From CAYOKT01 sp964404605 (GTDB lineage: Bacteria > Electryoneota > Electryoneia > Electryoneales > Electryoneaceae), in NCBI GenBank assembly GCA_964404605.1, contig CAYOKT010000039.1, forward strand, positions 1 to 26,211: a stretch of DNA of 26,211 nucleotides, in the 5' to 3' direction. The notes under the pieces were generated by a model, which saw only the letters and a program-made list of their open reading frames with translations, made no database searches and was not told where the DNA came from. Below are positions 1 to 7,959 of the stretch, piece by piece. Made by a program: the position numbers and the translations under genes. Every line of letters starts with the position of its first letter. Within the stretch, counting starts at the first letter, position 1.

Positions 1-50
1 GCCGGGGCGATGGTGGGAGATGAGACCCGGGAATAAATTCCCGGGCCACC
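1..50. repeat. 50-bp intergenic repeat, copy 1, with central palindrome
   Basis: First of two near-identical 50-bp units (the other is at 97-146, one mismatch at unit position 8). The core CCCGGGAATAAATTCCCGGG at 26-45 has two perfect 9-bp arms around AA. An outer GGTGG (12-16) can also pair with CCACC (46-50) across a one-sided bulge, so RNA or single-stranded DNA would form a long imperfect hairpin. It sits downstream of the pseudouridine synthase stop and encodes nothing recognisable. It resembles a REP-type element or a small non-autonomous mobile repeat. The unit starts at the first base of the window, so more copies may lie outside. Confidence 0.75.
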
Positions 51-96
51 CGCCGATTATCATATCATTGTAATGGTAAGGTATCCTTGGATTAAT

Positions 97-146
97 GCCG
101 GGGAGATGGTGGGAGATGAGACCCGGGAATAAATTCCCGGGCCACC
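97..146. repeat. 50-bp intergenic repeat, copy 2
   Basis: Same unit as at 1-50, in the same orientation, with A instead of C at unit position 8. The palindromic core lies at 122-141. The 46 bases between the copies (51-96) are clearly AT-richer than the surroundings, and 147-201 is ordinary spacer before the pseudouridine synthase stop. Two direct copies with AT-rich spacing suggest a small REP-like cluster. A role as a transcription-end hairpin for the adjacent minus-strand gene is possible, but there is no T-run. Confidence 0.75.
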
Positions 147-201
147 TTCGCCCGCACGTCGCTTCCCGGATACCCCCGGCCTGGAACCATCTCATTTAGG
201 A

Positions 202-1245
202 TCAACCACTCTCCCCGCGCAGGAAGTCCAGCAATTCCCGCATATCCCCTGGCAGAGGTGCCTCGAAGCGGAGCCGCTCGCCGGTGACAGGGTGGAGGAA
301 GCCGAGCAGCCGGGCGTGCAGCGCCTGCCGGGGCATGCGGGCCAGCGCCTCCCTCGCCGACCGGCGTTGCCCGGAGGTCATCCGGTGCAGCGCGTGCATC
401 CGCCCGCCGTAGACGGCGTCGCCGAAGACAGGCCAGCCGCGGCTCGACATGTGCACCCGGATCTGGTGGGTGCGTCCCGTCTCGAGGGTCACCCGGACAC
501 GGGTGAGGAAGCCGAAGCGCTCCCGCACCCGCCAGTGGGTCACCGCCGGCCGCCCACCCTTGAGCACCGTGAACTTCTTGCGGTTTCCCGGATGCCGCCC
601 GATGGGTTCCTCGATGGTGCCGCTGTCGGGGGGCGACCCCCATACCAGCGCCTCGTATTCCCGGTCGATGTCGTGTTCGTGGAAACGGCGGCCGAGGACG
701 GTCATCGTATCCTCGTCCCGGGCGACGACGATCAGCCCGGAGGTGTCCTTGTCGAGGCGGTGGACGATGCCCGGACGCACCGTCGCCCCGCCGGGACGCG
801 GCAGGTCCCGGTATCGCCCGAGGAGGGCGTTGACCAGCGTGCCCCCATGGTGGCCCGCCGCGGGGTGGACCACCATCCCGGGCGGCTTGTTGACCACCAG
901 CAGGTGATCGTCCTCGTAGACGACATCGAGGGGGATGTCCTCCGGCGCGGCGGCGGGCCGCGGGGGATGGGGAAAGACCACCTCGACCGTCGCCCCCGGC
1001 GGGACGATGGCGGAGGCCTTCGCCGGGCGGCCGTCCAGGGTCACCCGCCCCTCGGCGATCAGCTTCTGCACCCGGTTACGGCTGATCTTCGCCACCCGGC
1101 GGGTGATCCACAGGTCCAGCCGCTCCTGGGCGCTGTAGCCCTCCTCCGCCTCGAGACGGATACGGTTCTCCTCCTCGCCCGCCCGATTCCCCGGGTCCGC
1201 GCCGGGGGGTATCGCCGCTTTCTCTCGTTTTTCGCTCTCTTCCAT
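202..1245 (-). CDS. rluD: RluD-family 23S rRNA pseudouridine synthase
   Basis: This 347-aa protein is predicted to isomerise uridines in 23S rRNA (the RluA/RluD family). An S4 RNA-binding domain covers about residues 40-92. The catalytic domain (about 105-340) carries the family signature HRLDKDTSG at 162-170, with Asp165 as the expected nucleophile, and the later GRTHQIRVH motif at 257-265. The N-terminal 35 residues are charged, look disordered and are probably not conserved. The ATG at 1245 was chosen because the S4 domain follows after a short tail; the open frame extends further upstream without family similarity. There is no Shine-Dalgarno, but TATCTT lies 6 nt before the ATG, which suggests a leaderless message. 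It is divergent from the MFS transporter. Exact target (RluD or another RluA-type site) is inferred, so the symbol is tentative. Confidence 0.9.
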   Translation of the reverse strand: MEESEKREKAAIPPGADPGNRAGEEENRIRLEAEEGYSAQERLDLWITRRVAKISRNRVQKLIAEGRVTLDGRPAKASAIVPPGATVEVVFPHPPRPAAAPEDIPLDVVYEDDHLLVVNKPPGMVVHPAAGHHGGTLVNALLGRYRDLPRPGGATVRPGIVHRLDKDTSGLIVVARDEDTMTVLGRRFHEHDIDREYEALVWGSPPDSGTIEEPIGRHPGNRKKFTVLKGGRPAVTHWRVRERFGFLTRVRVTLETGRTHQIRVHMSSRGWPVFGDAVYGGRMHALHRMTSGQRRSAREALARMPRQALHARLLGFLHPVTGERLRFEAPLPGDMRELLDFLRGESG

Positions 1246-1251
1246 GCGGGA

Positions 1252-1257
1252 AAGATA
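1252..1257 (-). promoter_or_regulatory. Candidate -10 hexamer for a leaderless pseudouridine synthase mRNA
   Basis: TATCTT on the minus strand lies 6 nt before the ATG at 1245, and no purine-rich ribosome site is present. Transcription from such a -10 would begin at or next to the ATG. No convincing -35 was found; the best is CTGCAA, 17 nt upstream. The same arrangement occurs before the ABC ATPase at 7003. Confidence 0.35.
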
Positions 1258-1350
1258 GGGGCTTCGAAGCCGCCTTGCAGGTGCCGCCGCCACCGGGCAT
1301 CGCCGGGCTTCGTGCCGTATCTTTCCGGGAATTCGCCGTGGTTGAACCGC

Positions 1351-2583
1351 ATGACCCATGAACCGCTGAACGAATCCGCCGTGACTCCCCCTCCCGGGCC
1401 CGGGGAGCCGCGCACCCCGCGACATGACCTCATCCGCGCCCTCCTGGCCACCATGTTCTTCGGCGCGGCGAGCGGGATTTTCATCTCCTCGCTGAACAAC
1501 TATCTCTCCGAGGTGCACCACCTGAGCGCGGAGGCGCGGGGCTGGCTGGAGTTTCCCCGCGAGTTGCCCGGTTTCCTGATGATGTTCGTCGCGGGCGCGA
1601 TGCTCACCCTGCTGCGCGAGACCCAGATGGCGGCGCTCGCCATGGTGCTCACCGCCCTCGGCGCCTATGGTCTCGGCCACCTCGCCGGCGGAACCACCCT
1701 GCTCGTCGTGTTCGTCATCATCTGGTCGCTGGGCGACCACATCATCTTCACCGTCGAGGGTCCCATCGGGTTGAAGCTCGCGCGATCCGGGGGGGAGGGG
1801 CGGCGGCTGGGGCAGTTCGGCGGCGCCCGCAACCTCGGCGTGATCCTCGGCGTGGGCACGGTGTTCCTGCTGGCGAAACTCCTCGGCGACCGTTATGACC
1901 TGTTCTACCTCGTCGCGGCGGGTTCGGCGCTGGTCGCCGGGGTGCTCTACGCCGGGCTGCGGGTCGGGAAGAGCGACCCGCCCTCCCGCCGGCTGGTGTA
2001 CAAGCGCAAGTACAACCTGTTTTACGCCATCAGCGCCCTCTTCGGGATCCGCAAGCAGATCTTCCTCGCCTTCGGCATCTGGGTGCTGGTGACCGAGCAC
2101 GGCGTGCCGGTGGCGACCGTGGCGCTCCTCTATTTCATCGCCGCGACCCTCGGCGTAATTCTTCGCCCCCTGCTCGGCGATGTCATCGACTGGCTCGGCG
2201 AGCGGACGGTGCTCGCCGCCGACGAGGTCCTTCTCCTCCTCATCTGCCTCACCTACGGCTTCGCGACCGATCTCTTTCCCGGTTCGGTCGGCCTCTACCT
2301 GCTCTACGGGGCGTACATCCTCGACAGCGTCCTCTTCGCCCTGCGTATCGCGCGCATCACCTACCTGAAGAAGATCGCGGACGACCCCTCCGAGATCACC
2401 CCGACGATCTCGATGGGGATCACCATCGACCACGCGGTGGCGATGTCGCTCCCGATCGCATCGGGGTACATCTGGGAAGCCTGGGGGTACCGCTGGGTGT
2501 TCGTTCTCGCGGGGGCGATCGCGGTCGCCGGGTTCTTCGTCTGCCTGCGGATCCGGGTTCCGGACCGCCCGGCCGCCGGCTGA
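1351..2583 (+). CDS. Major facilitator superfamily transporter
   Basis: This 410-aa integral membrane protein has about twelve hydrophobic segments in two halves (roughly residues 28-205 and 223-400), the usual MFS size. The N-terminal 25 residues are Pro-rich and probably cytoplasmic. Acidic residues lie in or near membrane segments (for example Asp129 and Glu136 in SLGDHIIFTVEGP), and a basic loop falls between the halves near 206-222 (a KRK at 218-220). The substrate cannot be read from the sequence. An in-frame TTG at 1342 is an alternative start. There is no clear ribosome site, and a TATCTT hexamer (1318-1323) upstream is a possible -10. It is divergent from the pseudouridine synthase and convergent with the AttH-like gene, with only 30 bp between the two stop codons. 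Confidence 0.8.
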   Translation: MTHEPLNESAVTPPPGPGEPRTPRHDLIRALLATMFFGAASGIFISSLNNYLSEVHHLSAEARGWLEFPRELPGFLMMFVAGAMLTLLRETQMAALAMVLTALGAYGLGHLAGGTTLLVVFVIIWSLGDHIIFTVEGPIGLKLARSGGEGRRLGQFGGARNLGVILGVGTVFLLAKLLGDRYDLFYLVAAGSALVAGVLYAGLRVGKSDPPSRRLVYKRKYNLFYAISALFGIRKQIFLAFGIWVLVTEHGVPVATVALLYFIAATLGVILRPLLGDVIDWLGERTVLAADEVLLLLICLTYGFATDLFPGSVGLYLLYGAYILDSVLFALRIARITYLKKIADDPSEITPTISMGITIDHAVAMSLPIASGYIWEAWGYRWVFVLAGAIAVAGFFVCLRIRVPDRPAAG

Positions 2584-2613
2584 GCGGGGTGGAGTTTTAT
2601 CTGCGGCGGGGGC

Positions 2614-3735
2614 TCAGCGGTCCCTGTATCCCGTCCGGTCGTATCCCACCAGTTCGACGTATCCGAAGGAGAAGCCGGGCGCGCCCGCCCTCCGCACCTC
2701 CACCGCCCCCTCCCAGTAGGTGATGCGCGTCGAGCGGTCGGTCCGCAGCTCCTGGTCTTTCAGGGTGGGGGAGAGGGTCAGGGAGAGGTTTTCCCCCGGC
2801 ACTTCGATCCGCCAGCCGGAGGGATAGACCACGCCGCTGTGGGGGCTCGTCCACCGCCCGGCGGCCTCGATGGAGAACTCCTCCCCCTTCAGGACGCGCG
2901 GCCGGCCGCGCGCCGGGATCCAGGTCCCGGAGGAGAATTCGCCCGGGCCGCCGTCCGCCCGGCGGAGGTGGTAGAGCATCAGGGCGTCTCCGCCGGGCAG
3001 CTCGAGCCCGAACCAGTCCCAACCGGCCATGTCGCCGCCGATGCGCTGGCTGCCGAACTCGTGGTCCATCCAGAGCGTCCCGGCGACCTCGATGGGCCGG
3101 CTGTCATCCCCGGCGGGCGGGAGAAACAGCCCGCGCACGGCCAGCCGGGGCAGCGAGTAGTAGTACGAGGCTTCCCTCTCTCCGGGTCCCTTGCGGCTGA
3201 AGCCTCCCTCTCCGTTGAGGACGACCTCACCGTCCGTCCTGCCGATCAGGCGGAACCCGCCCGTCTCCGGCGCCCACGCCTCGAGAACCTGCTCGCCGGC
3301 GATCAGGGAGGCGCTCCAGTCATCGAGCCAGACGTGGTAGACCGCCTCGTCCGACCCCGCCTCGCCGAGGGTGCCGCGGGCGATCTTCTCCGCGTAGGCG
3401 AACGGCCTGCCGCCGCCGGAGACCGCCAGGTGGGCGAAGTACAGCTCCCCGGAGTCCGGCCCGGGGATCGTGCTGCGGAAAAAGGTGAGCTGCACGTGGA
3501 GCCAGGCGTCCGCCTCGCTGCTGTCCGCGCCGAGGGGGAGCAGGTGCCCGGTGTAGTACCACCACTCCACCCCGTACCCGGGGTGGTTGGCGTGGTCGCG
3601 GGGGAAGGACCAGGTGTACCCCGGTTCGGGAATCGCACCCTGCCCGGCCGTGGTGCCGGGAACGGCGAGCGCGACCGCCGCCGCCAGGGCGAGAACCGCC
3701 GGGAGGGCGGCGCCGGTCCGCGGGTGTTTCTGCAT
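2614..3735 (-). CDS. AttH/CrtC-type secreted lipocalin-like protein
   Basis: This 373-aa exported protein belongs to the AttH / carotenoid 1,2-hydratase-like family (COG5621, 'predicted secreted hydrolase', a double lipocalin-like fold). The diagnostic stretch EWWYYTGHL is at 57-65, preceded by FPRDHANHPG, and WMDHEFGSQ plus GWDWFGLEL appear in the second half. Residues 1-32 form a signal peptide (basic start, then an Ala/Leu core ending near TTAG), so it should act outside the inner membrane. ATG 3735 is preferred because GAGAGG lies 7 nt before it; ATG 3750, which overlaps the permease stop as ATGA, would add five residues. It is the last gene of an operon with an ABC ATPase and permease, a partnership common for this family, so it probably handles or accompanies a lipophilic exported molecule. 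The ligand and any catalysis are unknown. Confidence 0.85.
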   Translation of the reverse strand: MQKHPRTGAALPAVLALAAAVALAVPGTTAGQGAIPEPGYTWSFPRDHANHPGYGVEWWYYTGHLLPLGADSSEADAWLHVQLTFFRSTIPGPDSGELYFAHLAVSGGGRPFAYAEKIARGTLGEAGSDEAVYHVWLDDWSASLIAGEQVLEAWAPETGGFRLIGRTDGEVVLNGEGGFSRKGPGEREASYYYSLPRLAVRGLFLPPAGDDSRPIEVAGTLWMDHEFGSQRIGGDMAGWDWFGLELPGGDALMLYHLRRADGGPGEFSSGTWIPARGRPRVLKGEEFSIEAAGRWTSPHSGVVYPSGWRIEVPGENLSLTLSPTLKDQELRTDRSTRITYWEGAVEVRRAGAPGFSFGYVELVGYDRTGYRDR

Positions 3736-3746
3736 CGGTGAGCCTC

Positions 3747-6308
3747 TCATGCGTCGTTGATCCGGATGCCCTTCGTGATCTCCACCCTCGAGGCCCTCAG
3801 CGCGGGCACCGACCCGGCCGACAGGGCGGCGAGGACCATCAGCGCGCCGGAGAGGAGGATGTGACCCGCCGGAATCCGCAGCGCCAGCGACCAGCCGAAG
3901 CTGTACCGGTTGACGACGTAGGTCAGGATCAGGCTGAGGACGATGCCCAGCAGCGCGCCCAGCGCCCAGCCCGCGCCGCCGAGTATCCCCGCCTCGAACA
4001 GGGTCCGCCCGAGAATCTGCCGCCTCGAGGCCCCCATCGAGCGGAGGATCGCCAGTTCCCGCGTCCGCTCGCTGACCAGCGCCGCCATCCCGCCGCCCAC
4101 CGCCAGCAGGGCGACGATGATCGCCACCGCCTCGAGGGCGTAGGTGATCGCGAAGGTGTGGTCGAACACGGTGAGGACGGCGTTGCGCAGCTCACGGTTG
4201 GAGAAGACGTCGATGTTCAGCCCGGGCGGCAGCGCCGCGCGGATGCGCCCGCGACCCTCCGCCAGGTCGACCCCGGGCGGCAGGTAGACCGCCATCGATT
4301 CCACCCGGTCATCGTGCCACCGCGCGATGAACCAGTCGCGGTCCAGCAGCACCATGCCGGCATCGGAGGAGTAGTCGTAGAACACCGCCCGGACCAGCAG
4401 CTTCTCCCTGCCCCCGGGCGTGGGAAGGTCGAGCGTGTCCCCCGGGGCGAGCCCGGTGCGGAAGGCGAGCGGCTCGCTGATGACACAGCCGTTCTCCCCG
4501 CGCACCAGCGCATCGAGGGGGTGTTCGCCGGGCAGTTTCTCCAGGTAGTGCAGCCGGTCCTGCCGGCGCACGGAGGGCATGTACGCCGCGGCGACCACCG
4601 TCGGGCGGCCGTACAGCTCCACCCGCGTGCTGCGGAAGCAGTCCACATCGGCGAGGCCGGGGGCACCTTGCAGCCGGGTGAAATATTCGCCGGGCATCAA
4701 CTCCAGCTCGCCCTTCTGCATCGAGCCCCCGGCGGTGACGATCAGGTCCGCGCGGATGGTCGAGCCGACCCAGGTGCTCACCGTGCCGCGGAAGGACTGG
4801 ACCATCATGTCCACCGAGAGCCACATCGCCACCGCCGTCGCGAGGGCGGCCACCGCCGGGGCGACCCGGTGCCTCGAGCGGACGAGGACCCCGAGGGCCA
4901 GCTTCAGCGTCGCCCCCAGCCGCCGCACGCCGGCCGCCGTGAGGAGGCGATGGAGCACCCCCAGCCCCCAGGGGGTGCTCAACGCCGCCCCGAGCACCCA
5001 GAAGACAGCGGCGGCGTACCCGGAAAGCACCGGCCACCGGGGCAGGGGGTGGACGGCGAGAAACGTCCCGATCAGCGCCGAAATCAGTCCCGAGAGCGCC
5101 CACAGGCGCGGCCGGAGACGGTCCTCCAGCACCTGCCGCGAGAAACTCTCCCTCGGGGGGACTCGCGCTGCCTCCCGTGCCAGCGGCCAGACCGCCAGCA
5201 GGGAGACGACGATTCCGAGAGCCGCGCTGGTGAGAATCGCCTCCGTGCTGACCTGCAACTCGCTGGACCCCTCGAGGAGGTAGAGCGAATGAACCGTTCG
5301 CCGCACGGCCCCGGTCGCCGAGCGGGCGAGCAGCAGGCCGAAGAGAACCCCGATCAGGCTGCCGAGAACACCGAGCATTGCCCCCTCGGCCAGCAGCAGG
5401 CGGCGGATGAAGCGCCGGGAAGCCCCGATGGAGCGGAGAATCCCCGCCTGCCGCCGCCGCTGGAGAACGCCGGTGGAGACGGTCTGGAAGACGAGGAACC
5501 CGGCGACGAGGAGCGCCACGAAAGCGAGGGAGGTCAGGTTGAGGATGAACGCCGCGAGCATCCTCTTCGCCTGCGGCCGCCGCCACCCGGCGGGTTCGGC
5601 GCGCGCGCCGGGCGGGAGCAGGGTACGCACCGCGGCGAGGGCTTTCTCCGGGTCCACCCCCTTCGCCAGCAGGAGGTCGATCCGGTCCAGCCCCCGGGGA
5701 CCGCCCGCCAGGTTCCACAGCCGCGGCAGGTCCATGACGAGGAAGTCAGCCGAGCGGGCCTTCGAGACCTCCTCGCCCTGCAGCAGTCCGAGAACTTCGA
5801 GGGTGTCGGTCCTCCCGCCGTGCTCGACCGGAAAGCGGTCGCCCGCCGCGAGGCGAAGTTCGTCCGCGAGGAACGGTGTCAGCAGCACCCCGCGGGGGTG
5901 GGAGAAGAGGACGATCGGGTCCGTTCCTTCCCGCAGTTCGGCGCGGTACCAGGGGCGGACGGCCGAGTCGCGGGCGAGGTCCACCCCGAGGATGCGAACC
6001 CGCCGTCCCTCCGCCCCGGCGCGGACCTGGAGGGTGTAAACGGGGGCGGCGGCGCGCACGCCCGGCATCCGGGTGAAGGGGAGCAGTGTCCCGGGGGGCA
6101 GCAGGCCCCCGGCGGCGGAGACGACCTCGATGTCCGTCCTCCCGGCGACCAGCTCCAGCGCGCGGCCGAAGGTGTCGATCGCGGCCAGGTTCGCCAGGCG
6201 GACGGCGAGCAGCACCGCCACCCCCAGCCCGACCCCGCCGGCGGCGAGCAGGGTCCGTCCCGGCCGGTCCAGCCAGCCGCGCAGGAGGAGGCGGAGAAGC
6301 GGCCTCAC
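3747..6308 (-). CDS. ABC transporter permease with two FtsX domains
   Basis: This 853-aa permease has the layout of the LolC/YbbP-like group. An N-terminal membrane helix (about 17-40) is followed by a periplasmic domain (about 41-250) and a first FtsX domain (about 255-385, with ILRSIGASRR at 290-299). Extra helices follow at about 402-450 and 483-505, then a second periplasmic domain (about 506-715) and a second FtsX domain (about 720-843, with ILRSMGASRR at 754-763). It starts at GTG 6308 inside the ATPase stop (GTGA overlap), and its stop overlaps the first possible ATG of the AttH-like gene, so all three are translationally coupled. With the LolD-like ATPase it should act as a mechanotransmission or lipid-extraction type machine at the inner membrane. 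The substrate is unknown; the AttH partner points to a hydrophobic cargo (inference). Confidence 0.88.
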   Translation of the reverse strand: MRPLLRLLLRGWLDRPGRTLLAAGGVGLGVAVLLAVRLANLAAIDTFGRALELVAGRTDIEVVSAAGGLLPPGTLLPFTRMPGVRAAAPVYTLQVRAGAEGRRVRILGVDLARDSAVRPWYRAELREGTDPIVLFSHPRGVLLTPFLADELRLAAGDRFPVEHGGRTDTLEVLGLLQGEEVSKARSADFLVMDLPRLWNLAGGPRGLDRIDLLLAKGVDPEKALAAVRTLLPPGARAEPAGWRRPQAKRMLAAFILNLTSLAFVALLVAGFLVFQTVSTGVLQRRRQAGILRSIGASRRFIRRLLLAEGAMLGVLGSLIGVLFGLLLARSATGAVRRTVHSLYLLEGSSELQVSTEAILTSAALGIVVSLLAVWPLAREAARVPPRESFSRQVLEDRLRPRLWALSGLISALIGTFLAVHPLPRWPVLSGYAAAVFWVLGAALSTPWGLGVLHRLLTAAGVRRLGATLKLALGVLVRSRHRVAPAVAALATAVAMWLSVDMMVQSFRGTVSTWVGSTIRADLIVTAGGSMQKGELELMPGEYFTRLQGAPGLADVDCFRSTRVELYGRPTVVAAAYMPSVRRQDRLHYLEKLPGEHPLDALVRGENGCVISEPLAFRTGLAPGDTLDLPTPGGREKLLVRAVFYDYSSDAGMVLLDRDWFIARWHDDRVESMAVYLPPGVDLAEGRGRIRAALPPGLNIDVFSNRELRNAVLTVFDHTFAITYALEAVAIIVALLAVGGGMAALVSERTRELAILRSMGASRRQILGRTLFEAGILGGAGWALGALLGIVLSLILTYVVNRYSFGWSLALRIPAGHILLSGALMVLAALSAGSVPALRASRVEITKGIRINDA

Positions 6309-7003
6309 CCGTCCGGCTCCAGTTTTCCGTCCAGCAGGCGGTACACCCGGTCGGCCCGGCCGACCACTTCCGGGTCGTGGGTGGCGATGATCGCGCTCGC
6401 CCCCTCGGCGGCGGCGACCTCCGCCAGCAGGTCCAGGATCCCGCGGGAGGCCTCGCTGTCCAGGTTCCCCGTGGGCTCGTCGGCGAGGACCAGCAGGGGA
6501 TGGTTGACCAGGGCCCGGGCGATGGCGGTGCGCTGGATCTCGCCGCCGGAAAGCTCGTGCGGCCGGTGGTTCCGGCGCGGGGCGAGCCCGACCTGCTCCA
6601 GCAGCGATGCAGCGCGGAGGCGCGCCTCGCGGGCGGGCCGGCCCGCGAGTTCGGCGGGCAGGGCGACGTTCTCGAGCACCGTGAGCGTCGGCATCAGGTG
6701 GAAGAACTGGAAGACGATCCCCACGCTGCGCCGGCGGAAACGGTCCAGCCCGGTCTCGTCCAGCTCGTCGATGCGGATGCCGCCGACCTCGATGGTCCCG
6801 GAGGTGGGGAAGTCCAGCGCGCCGAGCAGGTTGATCAGGGTGGATTTCCCGCAGCCGGAGGGCCCCGCGAGGACGGTCAGGCCGGGCGGAATCGAGAGAG
6901 TCAGGCGGTCGAGGGCGACCACCCGCCCGCCGCCGCCGTGGTACACCTTGCTCACGCTCTTCAGCCGCGCGATGCTGTCCGGATGCTCCGCTGAATCCCG
7001 CAT
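6305..7003 (-). CDS. ABC transporter ATP-binding protein, LolD/MacB-like
   Basis: This 232-aa cytoplasmic ATPase powers the downstream permease. It shows Walker A GPSGCGKST (47-55), Q-loop Gln99, signature LSGGE (151-155), Walker B LLVLADEP (170-177) and H-loop His209. The sequence LADEPTGNLD and the compact single-domain size are typical of the LolD/MacB/FtsE subgroup, which pairs with FtsX-fold permeases, rather than solute-uptake ATPases. It is the first gene of a three-gene minus-strand operon. There is no Shine-Dalgarno before ATG 7003, but TATCTT ends 5 nt upstream, so the operon message may be leaderless. The gene is divergent from the metallo-beta-lactamase-fold hydrolase across a 262-bp spacer. 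Confidence 0.93.
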   Translation of the reverse strand: MRDSAEHPDSIARLKSVSKVYHGGGGRVVALDRLTLSIPPGLTVLAGPSGCGKSTLINLLGALDFPTSGTIEVGGIRIDELDETGLDRFRRRSVGIVFQFFHLMPTLTVLENVALPAELAGRPAREARLRAASLLEQVGLAPRRNHRPHELSGGEIQRTAIARALVNHPLLVLADEPTGNLDSEASRGILDLLAEVAAAEGASAIIATHDPEVVGRADRVYRLLDGKLEPDG

Positions 7004-7008
7004 ACCGG

Positions 7009-7014
7009 AAGATA
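7009..7014 (-). promoter_or_regulatory. Candidate -10 hexamer for a leaderless ABC-AttH operon mRNA
   Basis: TATCTT on the minus strand lies 5 nt before ATG 7003, with no ribosome-binding purine run in between. This mirrors the pseudouridine synthase start. No -35 hexamer is recognisable; the upstream DNA is almost pure GC. Confidence 0.35.
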
Positions 7015-7162
7015 GCCGCCGGAATCCGGCCGGCGGCGGGGTGGAGCCGCGCGGCGTGCTCTCGGGCTCGCCCCCGGACCACGGACGGCGGGGAGGCCGC
7101 GTCCACGGGTCGAGGGGTGTCTCTCACCCGCGGCGCGCATATCGCGCCGAGAGCATCGCCGG

Positions 7163-7192
7163 TGGGCAGGCGGCGGGAGAGTGCCTTACTTT
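7163..7192 (+). promoter_or_regulatory. Possible promoter for the MBL-fold hydrolase and phosphatase genes
   Basis: TACTTT (7187-7192) stands out in GC-rich DNA and has TGGGCA (7163-7168) 18 nt upstream, a 4/6 match to a sigma-70 -35. The predicted start near 7200 would give a leader of about 65 nt containing the hairpin at 7234-7254. Confidence 0.28.
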
Positions 7193-7233
7193 CCAAGTTC
7201 GAGGGAGGTTTCCTGTCCGGCGTTCGGAGGGCG

Positions 7234-7254
7234 CCTGCCCTCCCGGAGGGCAGG
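7234..7254 (+). promoter_or_regulatory. Leader hairpin next to the hydrolase ribosome site
   Basis: A perfect inverted repeat with 10-bp arms, CCTGCCCTCC and GGAGGGCAGG, around one C. Its 3' arm runs into AGGGAG (7252-7257), the Shine-Dalgarno for ATG 7266, so folding would hide part of the ribosome site. It could tune translation, although GC-rich DNA makes chance pairing more likely. Confidence 0.4.
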
Positions 7255-7265
7255 GAGATCCGGCG

Positions 7266-7907
7266 ATGCACGTCAAGCAGTTTTCCACCGGCGGCGACCG
7301 AAACTTCGCCTATCTCGCGGCCGATGAGCCGAGCGGCGAGGCGATGGTCGTCGATCCGTCCTTCACCCCGGAAACGGTGGCCCGGTACGCGGTGGACACC
7401 GGCTTCACCGTGCGCTGGGTGTTCAACACCCACCGCCACTTCGATCACAGCAACGGCAATGCCGTGATGGAGCGGTTGACCGGTGTTCGGGCGCTGGCCT
7501 TCGGCGACACCGACCCCGAGACGGGCATCGTGGTGTCCGACGGCGCTGTCTTTCCGCTGGGGGACCTGGAGGTGCGTGTCCTGCACACGCCGGGCCACAC
7601 GCCCGATTCGATCTGCCTCCTCGCCGGCGATGCGGTCTTCACCGGCGACACCCTCTTCGTCGGCAAGGTGGGGGGGACGGATTACGGTGAGGGTGCGCGC
7701 GCGGAGTACGAATCGCTGCATGGCAAACTGCTGACCCTGCCGGAGGAGACCCGGGTCTTCCCGGGCCATGATGTCGGGGTGGCGCCCTCCTCGACCATCG
7801 GCCGGGAAAAGGAGACCAACCCATTCCTGCTCCGGCCGGATTTCGCCTCGTTCGTCCACCTGAAGCGGACCTGGCTGGAGTACAAGCGGAAACACGGCAT
7901 CGCCTGA
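7266..7907 (+). CDS. Metallo-beta-lactamase-fold hydrolase, ETHE1/glyoxalase II-like
   Basis: This 213-aa soluble enzyme has the metal-binding THRHFDH at 55-61 (the HxHxDH motif), His111 in TPGHTPDS, Asp128 in TGDTL and His168 in PGHD. Those are all the ligands expected for the glyoxalase II / persulfide dioxygenase branch. The C-terminal run, with LHGKLLTLP and an FPGHD followed by a short loop, resembles ETHE1-type sulfur dioxygenases, which oxidise glutathione persulfide with a single iron. There is no rhodanese domain, and the short C-terminus lacks the long glyoxalase II helical domain. AGGGAG 8 nt upstream supports the ATG. The phosphatase gene follows after 52 bp and may be co-transcribed. 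The choice between thioester hydrolase and persulfide dioxygenase is not settled by sequence alone. Confidence 0.85.
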   Translation: MHVKQFSTGGDRNFAYLAADEPSGEAMVVDPSFTPETVARYAVDTGFTVRWVFNTHRHFDHSNGNAVMERLTGVRALAFGDTDPETGIVVSDGAVFPLGDLEVRVLHTPGHTPDSICLLAGDAVFTGDTLFVGKVGGTDYGEGARAEYESLHGKLLTLPEETRVFPGHDVGVAPSSTIGREKETNPFLLRPDFASFVHLKRTWLEYKRKHGIA

Positions 7908-7959
7908 AGCTCGCTGGAGGACCGGGAGAACGATTCGAGAACCGGAGAGGGAGGGAGGC

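Noticed and set aside
2579..2618. 7-bp inverted repeat GCTGAGC/GCTCAGC spanning both convergent stop codons
   Set aside because: The 26-nt loop is long, the stem short and no T-run follows. Because each arm contains a stop codon, chance symmetry is likely.
3738..7907. Open frames longer than 1,300 codons running on both strands across the ABC/AttH region
   Set aside because: They are a by-product of high GC, which makes stop codons rare. The parts outside the called genes are low-complexity, rich in Arg, Pro, Gly and Ala, and carry no family motifs. Only the segments containing the called genes are real.
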